64,000 nt of DNA from Ferrovibrio terrae_A (lineage in GTDB: Bacteria; Pseudomonadota; Alphaproteobacteria; Ferrovibrionales; Ferrovibrionaceae): positions 27,143 to 91,142 of the forward strand of contig NZ_CALSAN010000016.1 of assembly GCF_943372915.1 (NCBI RefSeq), in the 5' to 3' direction. Under the pieces are notes generated by a model, which was given only the letters and a program-made list of their open reading frames with translations, had not been told where the DNA came from and made no database searches. Numbering within the stretch: the first letter of the stretch is position 1; each line of letters opens with the position of its first letter. This document shows, piece after piece, positions 43,161-51,938 of the stretch. A program made the position numbers and the translations under genes.

Positions 43161-44084
43161 TCAGCCCTTCACGCTGGCGGCGGGGAAACTGTAGGTGTCG
43201 CTGCAGAACTGGCAGGTCACGCTGATCAGCCCGTCCGGGGTCGTCATCTCGGTGATTTCCTCGGGACTGAAGGTCGAGAGGATGCCGCGCACCTTGTCCT
43301 TGGAACAGGTGCAGTGATCGGCCAGGGGGCTGGTCTCGTACACCCGCACGCCGTCTTCGTGGAACAGGCGGAACAGCAGCTCGTTATGGCCCAGTGCCGG
43401 ATCGGTCAGTTCGTCGGCCTTGGCGGTGCCGAGCAGCGCGGTCACTTTTTCCCAGGCGAAGGTTCTGTCCTCGCTCGACAGGCCGCCGGGCTGCAGCGGC
43501 AGCTGCTGCAGCAGGATGCCGCCGGCGCGCCAGTGCTTGCGGCCGTCGGCGCCCTTGCGGTGCGAGGCGCCCAGCACGACGCGGGCATTCAGCTGTTCGG
43601 ACTGGGCGAAATAGGCATGGGCGGCATCGGCCAGGGTGGCACCCGACAGGTCGACGATGCCCTGGTAACGCTCCATGTCCGGCCCCTGCGGGTCGATGGT
43701 GAAGGCGAGATAGCCGCCGCCGAGCAGCAGCGGCACCAGCGTGGCGGTGGCGCCGGGGCCGAGCGCCAGCGCATCCAGCTGTTCGGCATTGTAGCTGGCA
43801 TAGGCGCGCAGATGGCCGGGCGTGCGGTAATCCGCCACCAGGGTCGAGACCGGGCCGTCGCCCTTGGCCTGCATGGAGAAGATGCCGTCGAATTTCAGCG
43901 CCGCCGCCATGGTGGCGACCAGCGCGGTGGCTTCGGCCAGCAGATGCGACACCGGCTCGGGATAGTCGTGGCGCGCCAGCATGCGGTCGAGCGCGGGGCC
44001 CAGCCGCACCAGGCGGCCGCGCGTATCGCACTGCTCGATCTGGAATGGCAGCGACAGGTCGTCGTGAAGGGCGGCGCTACTCAC
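43161..44084 (-). CDS. hslO: Redox-regulated chaperone Hsp33
   Basis: Hsp33 is a holdase activated by oxidation and unfolding. The Zn-binding redox switch is present as CTC (DHCTCSKDKV) and CQFC (ISVTCQFCSD). The upstream core has DGIFSMQAKGDGPVSTLVADY and GGGYLAFTIDP. I took GTG 44084 as start (307 residues, 19 bases after argF). A longer reading frame would run into argF. I see no strong ribosome site, so coupling with argF is likely. The argD-argF-hslO order is common in alphaproteobacteria. Confidence 0.93.
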   Translation of the reverse strand: MSSAALHDDLSLPFQIEQCDTRGRLVRLGPALDRMLARHDYPEPVSHLLAEATALVATMAAALKFDGIFSMQAKGDGPVSTLVADYRTPGHLRAYASYNAEQLDALALGPGATATLVPLLLGGGYLAFTIDPQGPDMERYQGIVDLSGATLADAAHAYFAQSEQLNARVVLGASHRKGADGRKHWRAGGILLQQLPLQPGGLSSEDRTFAWEKVTALLGTAKADELTDPALGHNELLFRLFHEDGVRVYETSPLADHCTCSKDKVRGILSTFSPEEITEMTTPDGLISVTCQFCSDTYSFPAASVKG

Positions 44085-44103
44085 GGGAACAATATACTGC
44101 CGC

Positions 44104-45054
44104 TCAGGAGCCGAAGCACCAGGCCAGGATCGCCTTCTGGGCATGCAGGCGGTTTTCCGCCTCGTCGAACACCACCGACTGCGGGCCGTCGATCACCTCG
44201 GCGGTCACCTCCTCGCCGCGATGGGCGGGCAGGCAGTGCATGAAGATGGCATTCGGCGCCGCCTGGCGCATCAGCGCGGCATTGACCTGGAACGGCGCCA
44301 GGATCTTGTGGCGCCGCTCGGCATCCTTCATGCCCATCGACACCCAGGTGTCGGTGATGACGCAGGCGGCATCCTTCACCGCTTCGACCGGATCGGCGGT
44401 GACGCGGATCTGGCCCTGCCGTTCGGCCGCCCATTTCAGCACCTTGGGATCGGGCTGCAGTTCCGGCGGGCAGGCGAGGTCGAGGCGGAAGCCGAACTGC
44501 ACGGCGGCATGGATCAGCGAGGTGGCCATGTTGTTGCCGTCGCCGACCCAGGCCAGCTTCTGGCCTTTGATCGGGCCGAGCTTTTCCTCGAATGTCATCA
44601 CATCGGCCATCACCTGGCAGGGATGGCTGTCGTCGGTCAGGCCGTTGATCACCGGCACGGAGGCGTTGGCCGCCAGCTCGCGCAGATTCTGCGCCTTGCT
44701 GGTGCGCATCATGATGGCATCGACATTGCCCGACAGGATCTTGGCGGTATCGGCGATGCTCTCGCCGCGGCCGATCTGCAGCTCGTCGGCGCGCACCACG
44801 ATGGTCTCGCCGCCGAGCTGGCGCATGGCGCTGTCAAACGACAGCCGCGTGCGGGTCGAGGGCTTCTCGAAGATCATCGCCAGGATACGGTCGCGGCCCG
44901 GCCGGTCCTTTTCCACCATGCCCTTGGGCATGCCCTTGCGGCCGGCCTTCATGCGCATGGCATGGCTGAGGATGCCGCGCAGCGTATCCGGCGCGAACTG
45001 GTCGAGATCGAGGAAATGGCGGATGCCGCCGTTGCTATGCGGTGTGCCCATCAT
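44104..45054 (-). CDS. argF: Ornithine carbamoyltransferase
   Basis: ArgF makes citrulline from ornithine and carbamoyl phosphate. The 316-residue protein has the carbamoyl phosphate motif EKPSTRTRLSFDSAM, HPCQVMADVMTFEE, the ornithine-binding DTWVSMG and FMHCLPAHRGEEV. The ATG at 45054 overlaps the argD stop as ATGA, so the two are translationally coupled. The length is normal. Confidence 0.96.
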   Translation of the reverse strand: MMGTPHSNGGIRHFLDLDQFAPDTLRGILSHAMRMKAGRKGMPKGMVEKDRPGRDRILAMIFEKPSTRTRLSFDSAMRQLGGETIVVRADELQIGRGESIADTAKILSGNVDAIMMRTSKAQNLRELAANASVPVINGLTDDSHPCQVMADVMTFEEKLGPIKGQKLAWVGDGNNMATSLIHAAVQFGFRLDLACPPELQPDPKVLKWAAERQGQIRVTADPVEAVKDAACVITDTWVSMGMKDAERRHKILAPFQVNAALMRQAAPNAIFMHCLPAHRGEEVTAEVIDGPQSVVFDEAENRLHAQKAILAWCFGS

Positions 45055-46238
45055 GCAGCGACTTTCGCCTTGTCCTGCAGCTTCTGGCAGGCGGCCTCCA
45101 GCCGGCGGATGCCTTCCACTAGATCCTTTTCCGGCGTGGTCAGCGGCGGAATCAGGCGCACGGTGTTGTCGCCGGCGGTGACGCCGAGAATATGCTCGTC
45201 GCGCATGGCGGCCTGCAGCTCGGTGTTGAGCGGCTTGGATTTCACCGCCAGCAGGAAGCCCTGGCCGCGCACATCCTCGATCACATCGGGATAGCGGTCC
45301 TTCAGCATCACCAGCTGCTGCTTGAAATACGAGCTGCGCTTCTGCACACCGTCGAAGAAGCCGTCTTCCAGCATCACGTCGAGCACGGCATTGCCCGCCG
45401 TCATCGCCAGGATGTTGCCGCCAAAGGTGGTGCCATGGGTGCCCGGCACGATGCCGGAGCAGGCCTCGTTGGTGGCCAGCACGGCACCGACCGGGAAGCC
45501 GCCGCCCAGGCCCTTGGCCAGCGACATGATATCCGGCGTGATGCCCGACCATTCATAGGCGAACAGCTTGCCGGTGCGGCCCATGCCGGTCTGCACCTCG
45601 TCGAGGATCAGCAGCATGTCATGCTCGTCGCAGAGCTGGCGCAGGCCGCGCAGCATCTCCGTCGGCACGCTGCGGATGCCGCTCTCGCCCTGGATCGGCT
45701 CGATCATGAAGGCGGCGGTTTCCGGCGTGATCGCGGCCTTGGCGGCCTTGAGATCGAAGGCGACCTGGTCGAAGCCTTCCACCTTGGGGCCGAAGCCGTC
45801 GAGATACTTGGCGTTGTTGGTCGCCGCCAGCATGGCCAGCGTGCGGCCATGGAAGGCGCCCTCAAACGTGATGATGCGGAATTTCTCCGGCTTGCCCTTC
45901 GAGGCGAAATACTTGCGCGCCACCTTCACCGCACCCTCGTTCGCCTCGGCGCCCGAGTTGCAGAAGAAGGCCTTGTCGGCAAAGGAGTTGTCGACCAGCC
46001 GCTGCGCCAGCTTCTCCTGCTCCGGGATGCGGAACAGGTTGGAGGTGTGCCACAGCTTGGCCGCCTGCTCCTGGATCGCCTGCACCAGATGGGGATGGCT
46101 GTGACCCAGCGCGGTGACGGCGATGCCGGAGCCGAAGTCCAGATAACGTCGACCGTCAGCGGTGTAGAGGTAGGAACCCTCGCCCCGCTCGAACGCAAGG
46201 TCCTGCCTTGCGTAGGTCGACATCAATGCTTCGCTCAC
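45051..46238 (-). CDS. argD: Acetylornithine aminotransferase
   Basis: ArgD is a PLP enzyme that makes N-acetylornithine (and may also act in lysine synthesis). The 395-residue class III aminotransferase has GAEANEGAVKVARK, FEGAFHGRTLA, LILDEVQTGMGRTG, and the PLP Lys in MSLAKGLGGGFPVGA. It ends TGA within the argF start. Upstream lies a 270-base region before the divergent Fe-alcohol dehydrogenase, which should hold its promoter. Confidence 0.95.
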   Translation of the reverse strand: MSEALMSTYARQDLAFERGEGSYLYTADGRRYLDFGSGIAVTALGHSHPHLVQAIQEQAAKLWHTSNLFRIPEQEKLAQRLVDNSFADKAFFCNSGAEANEGAVKVARKYFASKGKPEKFRIITFEGAFHGRTLAMLAATNNAKYLDGFGPKVEGFDQVAFDLKAAKAAITPETAAFMIEPIQGESGIRSVPTEMLRGLRQLCDEHDMLLILDEVQTGMGRTGKLFAYEWSGITPDIMSLAKGLGGGFPVGAVLATNEACSGIVPGTHGTTFGGNILAMTAGNAVLDVMLEDGFFDGVQKRSSYFKQQLVMLKDRYPDVIEDVRGQGFLLAVKSKPLNTELQAAMRDEHILGVTAGDNTVRLIPPLTTPEKDLVEGIRRLEAACQKLQDKAKVAA

Positions 46239-46386
46239 GACACCTCTCCTTTGATCAGGGCCAAAAAATAATGAAGCCAGCCCCGGGTTTTACGCGGCCG
46301 GGCTGGCGGTAAGACCGGACTCTAAGGGCCGATAAGGCCTTGTGTCAATTCAGCGAATGTAGGGGGACATTGGTTGCCAGAGGGTT

Positions 46387-46410
46387 GCCGGCCGGGCGAT
46401 TCCGGCCGGC
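46387..46410. other. Perfect 9-bp stem-loop upstream of the Fe-alcohol dehydrogenase
   Basis: GCCGGCCGG (46387-46395) pairs with CCGGCCGGC (46402-46410) around a GCGATT loop, in the divergent region between argD and the Fe-alcohol dehydrogenase gene. There is no T-run. It could be a 5' leader structure or an operator. A CCCGGGGCT-type direct repeat follows at about 46437-46467. Confidence 0.5.
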
Positions 46411-46508
46411 CCCAGACTGCCGTAGGGACAGCGGCGCCCGGGGCTGGCCGGGGCCCGGGGCTCGGGCTAGTGTCAGGAAAACGCTCAACTATTACCGGAG
46501 GGCCCGCC

Positions 46509-47675
46509 ATGACCACACTCAGTTTCGAGACCACGCGGCGGGTCTATTGCGAACCGGGCGCCTCGGCAAAACTCGGCACCCTGATGGCCGACCTGGGCGC
46601 CAGCCGGGTGGTGCTGGTCACCGATCCCGGCGTGATGAAACTGGGCCTGCCGCAGGCCGGGCTGGACAGCCTGAAGGCCGCCGGCATCGCGGTGACCATC
46701 TACGACCGCACCGAGGCGGACCCGCCGGAAAAGCTGGTGCATGAGGCCGTGCAGGTGGCGAAGGACTTCCGGGCCGATGGCGTCGTCGGTTTCGGCGGCG
46801 GCTCGTCGATGGATATCGCCAAGCTGGTCGCCTTCCTGCCCGTCGCCACCCAGCCGCTGTCCGAGATCTACGGCGTCGGCAATGCGAAGGGCAAACGCCT
46901 GCCACTGATCCAGGTGCCCACCACGGCGGGCACCGGCTCGGAAGTCACCGGCATTGCCATCATCACCACGGGCGAATCTGAGAAGAAGGGCGTGGTCTCG
47001 CCGCTGCTGCTGCCTGATATCGCGCTGCTGGATGCCGACCTCACGCTCGGGCTGCCGCGCCATGTCACGGCGGCCACCGGTGTCGATGCCATGGTGCATG
47101 CCATCGAGGCCTATACCAGCAAGCACAAGAAAAATGCGATGTCCGATGCGCTGGGCCGCGAGGCTTTGCGACTGCTGTCGAAAAACATCCGCACGGTCTG
47201 TTCGCCCGATGGCATGAAGGATCGCGCCGCGCGCTCCGAGATGCTGCTCGGCGCCATGCTGGCCGGCATGGCCTTTGCCAATGCGCCGGTGGCGGCGGTG
47301 CATGCGCTGGCCTATCCCGTGGGCGGGCATTTCCATGTGCCACATGGGCTTTCCAATGCGCTGATGCTGCCGCATGTGCTGCGCTTCAACCTGGAAGTGC
47401 CGCTCGCCGCCAGCCAGTATGCCGAACTGGCGCCGATCCTTCTTCCTGGTAAAAGTTTCTCAACTGCATCTGCAGGCGCCGGCGCATTGCTGGCCGAGCT
47501 GGAAGCGATCATCGACGATGTGAAGCTGGAAAAGCAGCTGCGCCAGGTCGGCATCAGCCACAATCATCTGCCGATGCTGGCGAAAGACGCGATGAACCAG
47601 CAGCGCCTGCTGGTCAACAATCCGCGCGACGTGGCTTATGACGACGCCCTGAAAATCTACGAGCAGGCCCTATGA
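46509..47675 (+). CDS. Iron-containing alcohol dehydrogenase
   Basis: The 388-residue group III alcohol dehydrogenase has the NAD site GFGGGSSMDIAKLVA, PTTAGTGSEVTG, and the metal-binding region HALAYPVGGHFHVPHGLSNA with two His. I chose ATG 46509 with GGAGGG ahead; upstream in-frame sequence is low-complexity. Natural substrates of the family range from ethanol to lactaldehyde and 4-hydroxybutyrate. It overlaps the following thioesterase by 4 bases (ATGA), so they form an operon. Confidence 0.92.
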   Translation: MTTLSFETTRRVYCEPGASAKLGTLMADLGASRVVLVTDPGVMKLGLPQAGLDSLKAAGIAVTIYDRTEADPPEKLVHEAVQVAKDFRADGVVGFGGGSSMDIAKLVAFLPVATQPLSEIYGVGNAKGKRLPLIQVPTTAGTGSEVTGIAIITTGESEKKGVVSPLLLPDIALLDADLTLGLPRHVTAATGVDAMVHAIEAYTSKHKKNAMSDALGREALRLLSKNIRTVCSPDGMKDRAARSEMLLGAMLAGMAFANAPVAAVHALAYPVGGHFHVPHGLSNALMLPHVLRFNLEVPLAASQYAELAPILLPGKSFSTASAGAGALLAELEAIIDDVKLEKQLRQVGISHNHLPMLAKDAMNQQRLLVNNPRDVAYDDALKIYEQAL

Positions 47676-48118
47676 GTGATGTGACAGACCCGCGCAATGA
47701 AACGCGCGACAACTACCGCCACAGCCTGCTGATCCCCACCCGGCTGTCGGATATCGACGTCTACCAGCATGTCAACAACGTGCAGTATTACGCCTATTTC
47801 GACACGCTGGTGAACGACTACATGATCCGCTTCGGCGGGCTCGACATGGTCAACGACAAGATCATCGGCCTGCTGGTGGAAAGCGGCTGCCGTTTCCACA
47901 AGTCGCTGAACTACCCTGAAACGGTGGAAGGCTGGCTGCGTACGGTGAAGCTGGGCAATTCCTCGGCCCGGCACGAGATCGCGCTGTTCCGCCAGAATGA
48001 TTCACATCCCGCCGCCACCGGGCATTTCGTGCATGTGTTTGTCGAGCGCGGCGTGCAGAAGCCGGTACCGATCCCGGCAAAGATCCGCGCCGCGCTGGAA
48101 AAGCTGCTGGTCGCCTAG
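47672..48118 (+). CDS. Hotdog acyl-CoA thioesterase
   Basis: The 148-residue protein belongs to the 4-hydroxybenzoyl-CoA thioesterase/YbgC family. The active-site signature is LSDIDVYQHVNNVQYYAYFD, with a likely catalytic Asp, followed by SGCRFHKSLNYPE. It probably hydrolyses a short acyl or aryl-CoA made in the same catabolic block. It starts within the stop of the alcohol dehydrogenase gene and ends in a CTAG palindrome that is also the stop of the convergent GntR gene. Confidence 0.9.
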   Translation: MSDVTDPRNETRDNYRHSLLIPTRLSDIDVYQHVNNVQYYAYFDTLVNDYMIRFGGLDMVNDKIIGLLVESGCRFHKSLNYPETVEGWLRTVKLGNSSARHEIALFRQNDSHPAATGHFVHVFVERGVQKPVPIPAKIRAALEKLLVA

Positions 48119-48786
48119 CGGATCAGGCCGCCCTTGAGCGTGTGCTCCACGCAGCTGTCGATATGGATGCGCAGGATCTGTTCGGCGCGTTCGGCATCGC
48201 GCTTCAGTGCGCAGTCCAGCAGCCGTTCATGCTCGTCGGCGGCCAGCTGGCCGCGGAACACCACGGCGATCATCTGGTAGCGCAGGTATTTGTCATAGAT
48301 CGCGGCATGGGTCTCCAGCAGCGTCTGCGAGCCGCAGGCCGAGATCAGCGCATGGTGGAATTCCCAGTCATAGCGTTTCCAGGTTTCCGGATCGCCGCGG
48401 TCGCCCGCCAGCATGCGCTTTTCCATCAGGGTCAGCTTGTGATGGGCCGAGACCACGCGGCCTTCCCATTCCATGTCGCCGGCGGCAAAGGACTGCCGCA
48501 TCGCATGGCCTTCCAGCAGCAGCCGCAGCGCCGCCACCTCCTGCATGTTGGCGGCCGAGACCGGCGCAACCTCGAAGCCGCGCTGGCCCTCGGCCACCAC
48601 CAGGCCCTCCGATGACAGGCGGTTCAGCAATTCGCGCAGGGTGCTGACGCTGGCGCCGTAGTCGTCCTTCAGCTTTTCCAGCTTCAGCTTCTGCGCCGGG
48701 GCGAGGCGGCCGAACAGGATGTCGCTGCGGATCTGCCGGTAGGCTTTTTCGCCCGCGGTCTCGGGCAGAAGGGGCTGGTGGAGCAT
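48115..48786 (-). CDS. GntR-family (FCD) transcriptional regulator
   Basis: The 223-residue protein has an N-terminal winged helix-turn-helix (AYRQIRSDILFGRLAPAQKL, VSTLRELLNRLSSEGLV) and a C-terminal FCD effector domain (EVAALRLLLEGHAMR, RYDWEFHHALISACGS with a His for metal binding, HIDSCVEHTLKG). Such regulators sense a small acid and control nearby transport and catabolic genes. I chose ATG 48786 over the upstream in-frame Met. Its promoter region also serves the divergent TRAP operon and contains a TATCATAC direct repeat. Confidence 0.92.
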   Translation of the reverse strand: MLHQPLLPETAGEKAYRQIRSDILFGRLAPAQKLKLEKLKDDYGASVSTLRELLNRLSSEGLVVAEGQRGFEVAPVSAANMQEVAALRLLLEGHAMRQSFAAGDMEWEGRVVSAHHKLTLMEKRMLAGDRGDPETWKRYDWEFHHALISACGSQTLLETHAAIYDKYLRYQMIAVVFRGQLAADEHERLLDCALKRDAERAEQILRIHIDSCVEHTLKGGLIR

Positions 48787-48904
48787 GGCTGGACTCGTGC
48801 TGGGAAGCCGGAAGCGTGGGGTTAGGCTGGCGGAAAACCAGGGAATATTCAACGCAATCGGTGGAAAGCCATTCATTTACAAGGATTTGAATGACTTGTT
48901 CATC

Positions 48905-48931
48905 TATCATACAAATATAGAAATATCATAC
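48905..48931. promoter_or_regulatory. TATCATAC direct repeat, candidate GntR operator
   Basis: TATCATAC occurs at 48905-48912 and 48924-48931, centre-to-centre 19 bases, about two helical turns. It sits in the AT-rich divergent region between the GntR gene and dctP. FCD-type GntR proteins often bind GTATNATAC-like half sites, so this is a reasonable operator guess. Confidence 0.5.
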
Positions 48932-49036
48932 GAAAAGCAATTTACCTATTGATTCCGGTTGATCGGGACGGATAACTGTCTGCGACACCGGACCAAATAA
49001 AGGTCACGGGCAGAAACGTCCTGGGAGGACAGCACC

Positions 49037-50029
49037 ATGCATATTTCCGTTATCCGTAGTCTCACCGCCGTGGTTGCCGGCGCGGCCCTGGCGCTTGGCG
49101 CCGGCCATGCCGCGATGGCGCAGAGCAAGCCGAAGCTGCGTTTCTCCGCCGTGATCTCCGAACAGGATATCCGGGCCGAGGCGATCAAGATGTTCGCCGC
49201 CGATATCAAGAACGACTTCGATTTCGAGCCGTTCTTCAACGGCACGCTGTTCAAGCAGGGCACCGAGCTGGTGGCCATGCAGCGCAACAACCTGGAAATG
49301 GCGATCCTGCCGCCGCAGGACATCTCCAAGCAGATCCCCGCCTGGTCGATCATGACTGCGGCCTATCTGTTCCGCGACGCCGATCATCTGCGCAAGACCT
49401 TCAAGGGCGATGTCGGCAAGGAGATGAACAAGCTGGCGCGCGACCAGCTCGGCGTGCAGATCCTCGGGCCGGTCTATTTCGGCACCCGTCAGGTCAATCT
49501 GAAGCCGAACAAGAAGATCACCACGCCAGCCGATATGGCCGGTATCAAGCTGCGCATGCCGCCGGGCGAAGTCTGGCAGCTGCTGGGTGAGGCGATGGGC
49601 GCCAACCCGACGCCGGTGGCCTTCGCCGAGGTCTATACCTCGCTGCAGTCCGGTGCCATCGACGGCCAGGACAATCCGCTGCCCAACAGCCGCGTGATGA
49701 AGTTCCATGAAGTGACCACGCAGTTCGTGCTGACCGACCATCTGGTCGGTTACGACCTGCTGTCGGTCTCGGCCAAGATCTGGGATGCCATGCCGGCCGC
49801 CAAGCAGGCCGCCTTCCAGGCCGCCGCCGACAAGGCGATCGACTGGAGCACCGCCAAGCATGTCGACCAGGAAAAGGAACTGGTGGCGTACTTCAAGTCG
49901 CAGGGCCTGCAGGTCTACGCGCCTGATGTTGCCGCCTTCCGCGCCAATGCGCAGAAGAAGTATCAGGAATCGGCCTTTGCCAAGGATTGGCCGAAGGGCA
50001 TGCTCGAGCGCATCAACGCGGTGAAGTAA
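49037..50029 (+). CDS. dctP: TRAP transporter solute-binding protein DctP
   Basis: The 330-residue periplasmic protein has a signal peptide (VAGAALALGAGHAAMAQ) and a TRAP-type binding domain: FKQGTELVAMQRNN, KLRMPPGEVWQLLGEAMG with the conserved Arg that binds a carboxylate, and AEVYTSLQSGAIDGQDNPL. The ligand is probably an organic acid but cannot be named. The ATG at 49037 is preceded by GGGAGGA. It is divergent from the GntR regulator and is followed by a stem-loop and the membrane subunits. Confidence 0.95.
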   Translation: MHISVIRSLTAVVAGAALALGAGHAAMAQSKPKLRFSAVISEQDIRAEAIKMFAADIKNDFDFEPFFNGTLFKQGTELVAMQRNNLEMAILPPQDISKQIPAWSIMTAAYLFRDADHLRKTFKGDVGKEMNKLARDQLGVQILGPVYFGTRQVNLKPNKKITTPADMAGIKLRMPPGEVWQLLGEAMGANPTPVAFAEVYTSLQSGAIDGQDNPLPNSRVMKFHEVTTQFVLTDHLVGYDLLSVSAKIWDAMPAAKQAAFQAAADKAIDWSTAKHVDQEKELVAYFKSQGLQVYAPDVAAFRANAQKKYQESAFAKDWPKGMLERINAVK

Positions 50030-50053
50030 GTCGCACGCGATACAGTATGGTAT

Positions 50054-50079
50054 CGGCCGGCTGCGCAAGCAGCCGGCCG
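50054..50079 (+). other. 11-bp GNRA-loop stem between dctP and dctQ
   Basis: CGGCCGGCTGC (50054-50064) and GCAGCCGGCCG (50069-50079) form a perfect 11-bp stem closed by a GCAA tetraloop. It has no T-run. Placed 24 bases after dctP and 20 before dctQ, it resembles the stems that stabilise the binding-protein mRNA and lower expression of permease subunits. Confidence 0.7.
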
Positions 50080-50099
50080 CTGCATGAGTGGGGGATAGA

Positions 50100-50615
50100 A
50101 TGAAGCTGTTGTCAGCGCAGACGGCAGGCTGGTTGCACCGGCGGGCCGAGAATGTAGCCGCCGCGCTGCTGACGGCGATGTTCCTTGCCTTCATGTTCCA
50201 GATCATTGCCCGCTATGTCTTCAACTGGCCGGTCGGCTGGACCACCGAGGTCTGCGTGCTGGCCTGGCTCTGGGGCGTGCTCTGGGGTGCGGCCTTCGTG
50301 ATCCGTGAAGAAGAAGAAATCCGCTTCGACATCATCTATTCGGCGGTCAGCCCGAAAACCCGGCGCGTTTTCACCCTGATCACCGGCCTGGCCCTGATCG
50401 CGCTCTATGGCGTGTCGCTGCCGGCGGTCGCCGACTATGTCGCCTTCATGCGGGTCGAACGTTCCGCCTATCTCAAGATCCGCTTCGACTGGCTGTATTC
50501 GATCTATGTGATTTTCGCCGTTGCCATGCTGGTCCGGTATATCTGGCTCACCTGGCGCGCCATCCGCGCGGATGCCCCGGATGCCGATCTTTCCGACAAG
50601 AGTCACGTCTCATGA
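50100..50615 (+). CDS. dctQ: TRAP transporter small permease DctQ
   Basis: The 171-residue protein has four predicted membrane helices: AALLTAMFLAFMFQIIARYVF, VCVLAWLWGVLWGAAFVIR, LITGLALIALYGVSLPAV and YSIYVIFAVAMLVRYIWL. This is the DctQ layout, with EEEEIRFDI in the loop. ATG 50100 is 4 bases after GGGGGA. It overlaps the large permease gene by 4 bases (ATGA). Confidence 0.92.
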   Translation: MKLLSAQTAGWLHRRAENVAAALLTAMFLAFMFQIIARYVFNWPVGWTTEVCVLAWLWGVLWGAAFVIREEEEIRFDIIYSAVSPKTRRVFTLITGLALIALYGVSLPAVADYVAFMRVERSAYLKIRFDWLYSIYVIFAVAMLVRYIWLTWRAIRADAPDADLSDKSHVS

Positions 50616-51913
50616 ACTTCGCCAGTCCGTTTTCGCTCACGCTGTGGGCCATCACCATCCTGGCGATCCTCGGCCTGCCGATCGGCCATGCCATGATTGC
50701 CGGCTCGATCCTGTATCTGCTCATCGTCGGGCAGGATATGGGCATTGCCGCCGAACAGCTGCTCAACGGCCTCTATAACAGCTACGTGCTGCTGGCCGTG
50801 CCGCTGTTCCTGTTCGCCGCCGAGCTGATGAATGTCGGCAGCATGTCGGATCGCCTGCTGCATTTCTGCAATGCCTTCGTCGGGCGCTTCCGCGGTGGCC
50901 TCGGCCATGTCAACGTTGTGCAGAGCGTGATCTTTGCCGGCATTTCCGGTTCGGCCATCGCCGATGTTGCCGGCACCGGCCGCATCGTCATCGACATGAT
51001 GAAGCGCGATAACCGCTATACCGCCAGTTATGCGGCCGCGATCACCGCGGCCACGGCGGTGATCGCACCGATCATTCCACCGTCCATTCCGCTGGTGCTC
51101 TACGCGCTCGTCTCCGATGCCTCGATCGGCTACCTGTTCTGGGGCGGCATCATTCCCGGCCTGCTGATGGGCCTGGGCCAGATGGCGATCAACACCTGGG
51201 TGGCCCATCGCCGCAATTTCCCGGTTGAAGCGGCCGTGCCGGTCCGCGACCTGCCGCTCATCACCTTGCGTGCCCTGCCGGTGCTGCTGATGCCGGTGAT
51301 CCTGCTTGGCGGTATCCGCGGCGGCGTGATGACGCCCACCGAGGCTGCTGCCGTGGCCGCCGCCTATGCCTTCCTGATCTCGCTGATCCTGTATCGCAGC
51401 GTGACGGCGAAGCAGACCTATGTGGCGGTGCTGTCCAGCGCACGCTCCACCGCCTCGATCGGCATGCTGATCGCCGGCGCGCTGGTGTTCAATTATGTCG
51501 TCACCATCGAGAATATCCCGCAGACCGTGCGCACCATGCTGGCCGCCTACGATCTCAGCGCCAACCAGTTCCTGCTGGCGGTGAATGTGGTGCTGCTGGT
51601 GCTGGGCTGCCTACTCGAAGGCAGCACCATCCTGCTGGTGGTGGTGCCGATCTTCATTCCCACGGCTGTCGCGCTCGGCATCGACCTGGTGCATTTCGGC
51701 GTCGTGGTCGTGTTCAACACCATGATCGGCCTGATCACGCCGCCCTATGGCATCCTGCTGTTCATCGTCTCCAAGGTGTCGCAGGCCAAGCTGGGCGCAG
51801 TGGTGCGCGACATCACGCCCTTTATCGCGGTGATGATCGCGGCGCTGCTGTTCATCACCTATGTGCCCGAGACCGTGCTCTGGCTGCCGCGGGTGATGGG
51901 CTACAAGGGCTGA
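50612..51913 (+). CDS. dctM: TRAP transporter large permease DctM
   Basis: The 433-residue protein is the 12-helix transport subunit of the TRAP family, with family marks GLPIGHAMIAGSILYLLI, VPLFLFAAELMN, GGLGHVNVVQSVIFAGISGSA and IIPPSIPLVLYAL. A Na+-coupled import of a carboxylate is expected. It overlaps dctQ and is followed, 25 bases on, by the dehydroquinase-like gene, suggesting that enzyme works on the imported compound. Confidence 0.94.
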   Translation: MNFASPFSLTLWAITILAILGLPIGHAMIAGSILYLLIVGQDMGIAAEQLLNGLYNSYVLLAVPLFLFAAELMNVGSMSDRLLHFCNAFVGRFRGGLGHVNVVQSVIFAGISGSAIADVAGTGRIVIDMMKRDNRYTASYAAAITAATAVIAPIIPPSIPLVLYALVSDASIGYLFWGGIIPGLLMGLGQMAINTWVAHRRNFPVEAAVPVRDLPLITLRALPVLLMPVILLGGIRGGVMTPTEAAAVAAAYAFLISLILYRSVTAKQTYVAVLSSARSTASIGMLIAGALVFNYVVTIENIPQTVRTMLAAYDLSANQFLLAVNVVLLVLGCLLEGSTILLVVVPIFIPTAVALGIDLVHFGVVVVFNTMIGLITPPYGILLFIVSKVSQAKLGAVVRDITPFIAVMIAALLFITYVPETVLWLPRVMGYKG

Positions 51914-51938
51914 TCTTAAATAAGAGTCGAGGAATGCG

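Noticed and set aside
44104..45552. A longer 482-codon reading of argF extending upstream
   Set aside because: The extra N-terminal part is low-complexity Arg/Gly-rich sequence inside argD. The ATG at 45054 in an ATGA overlap gives the standard ArgF length.
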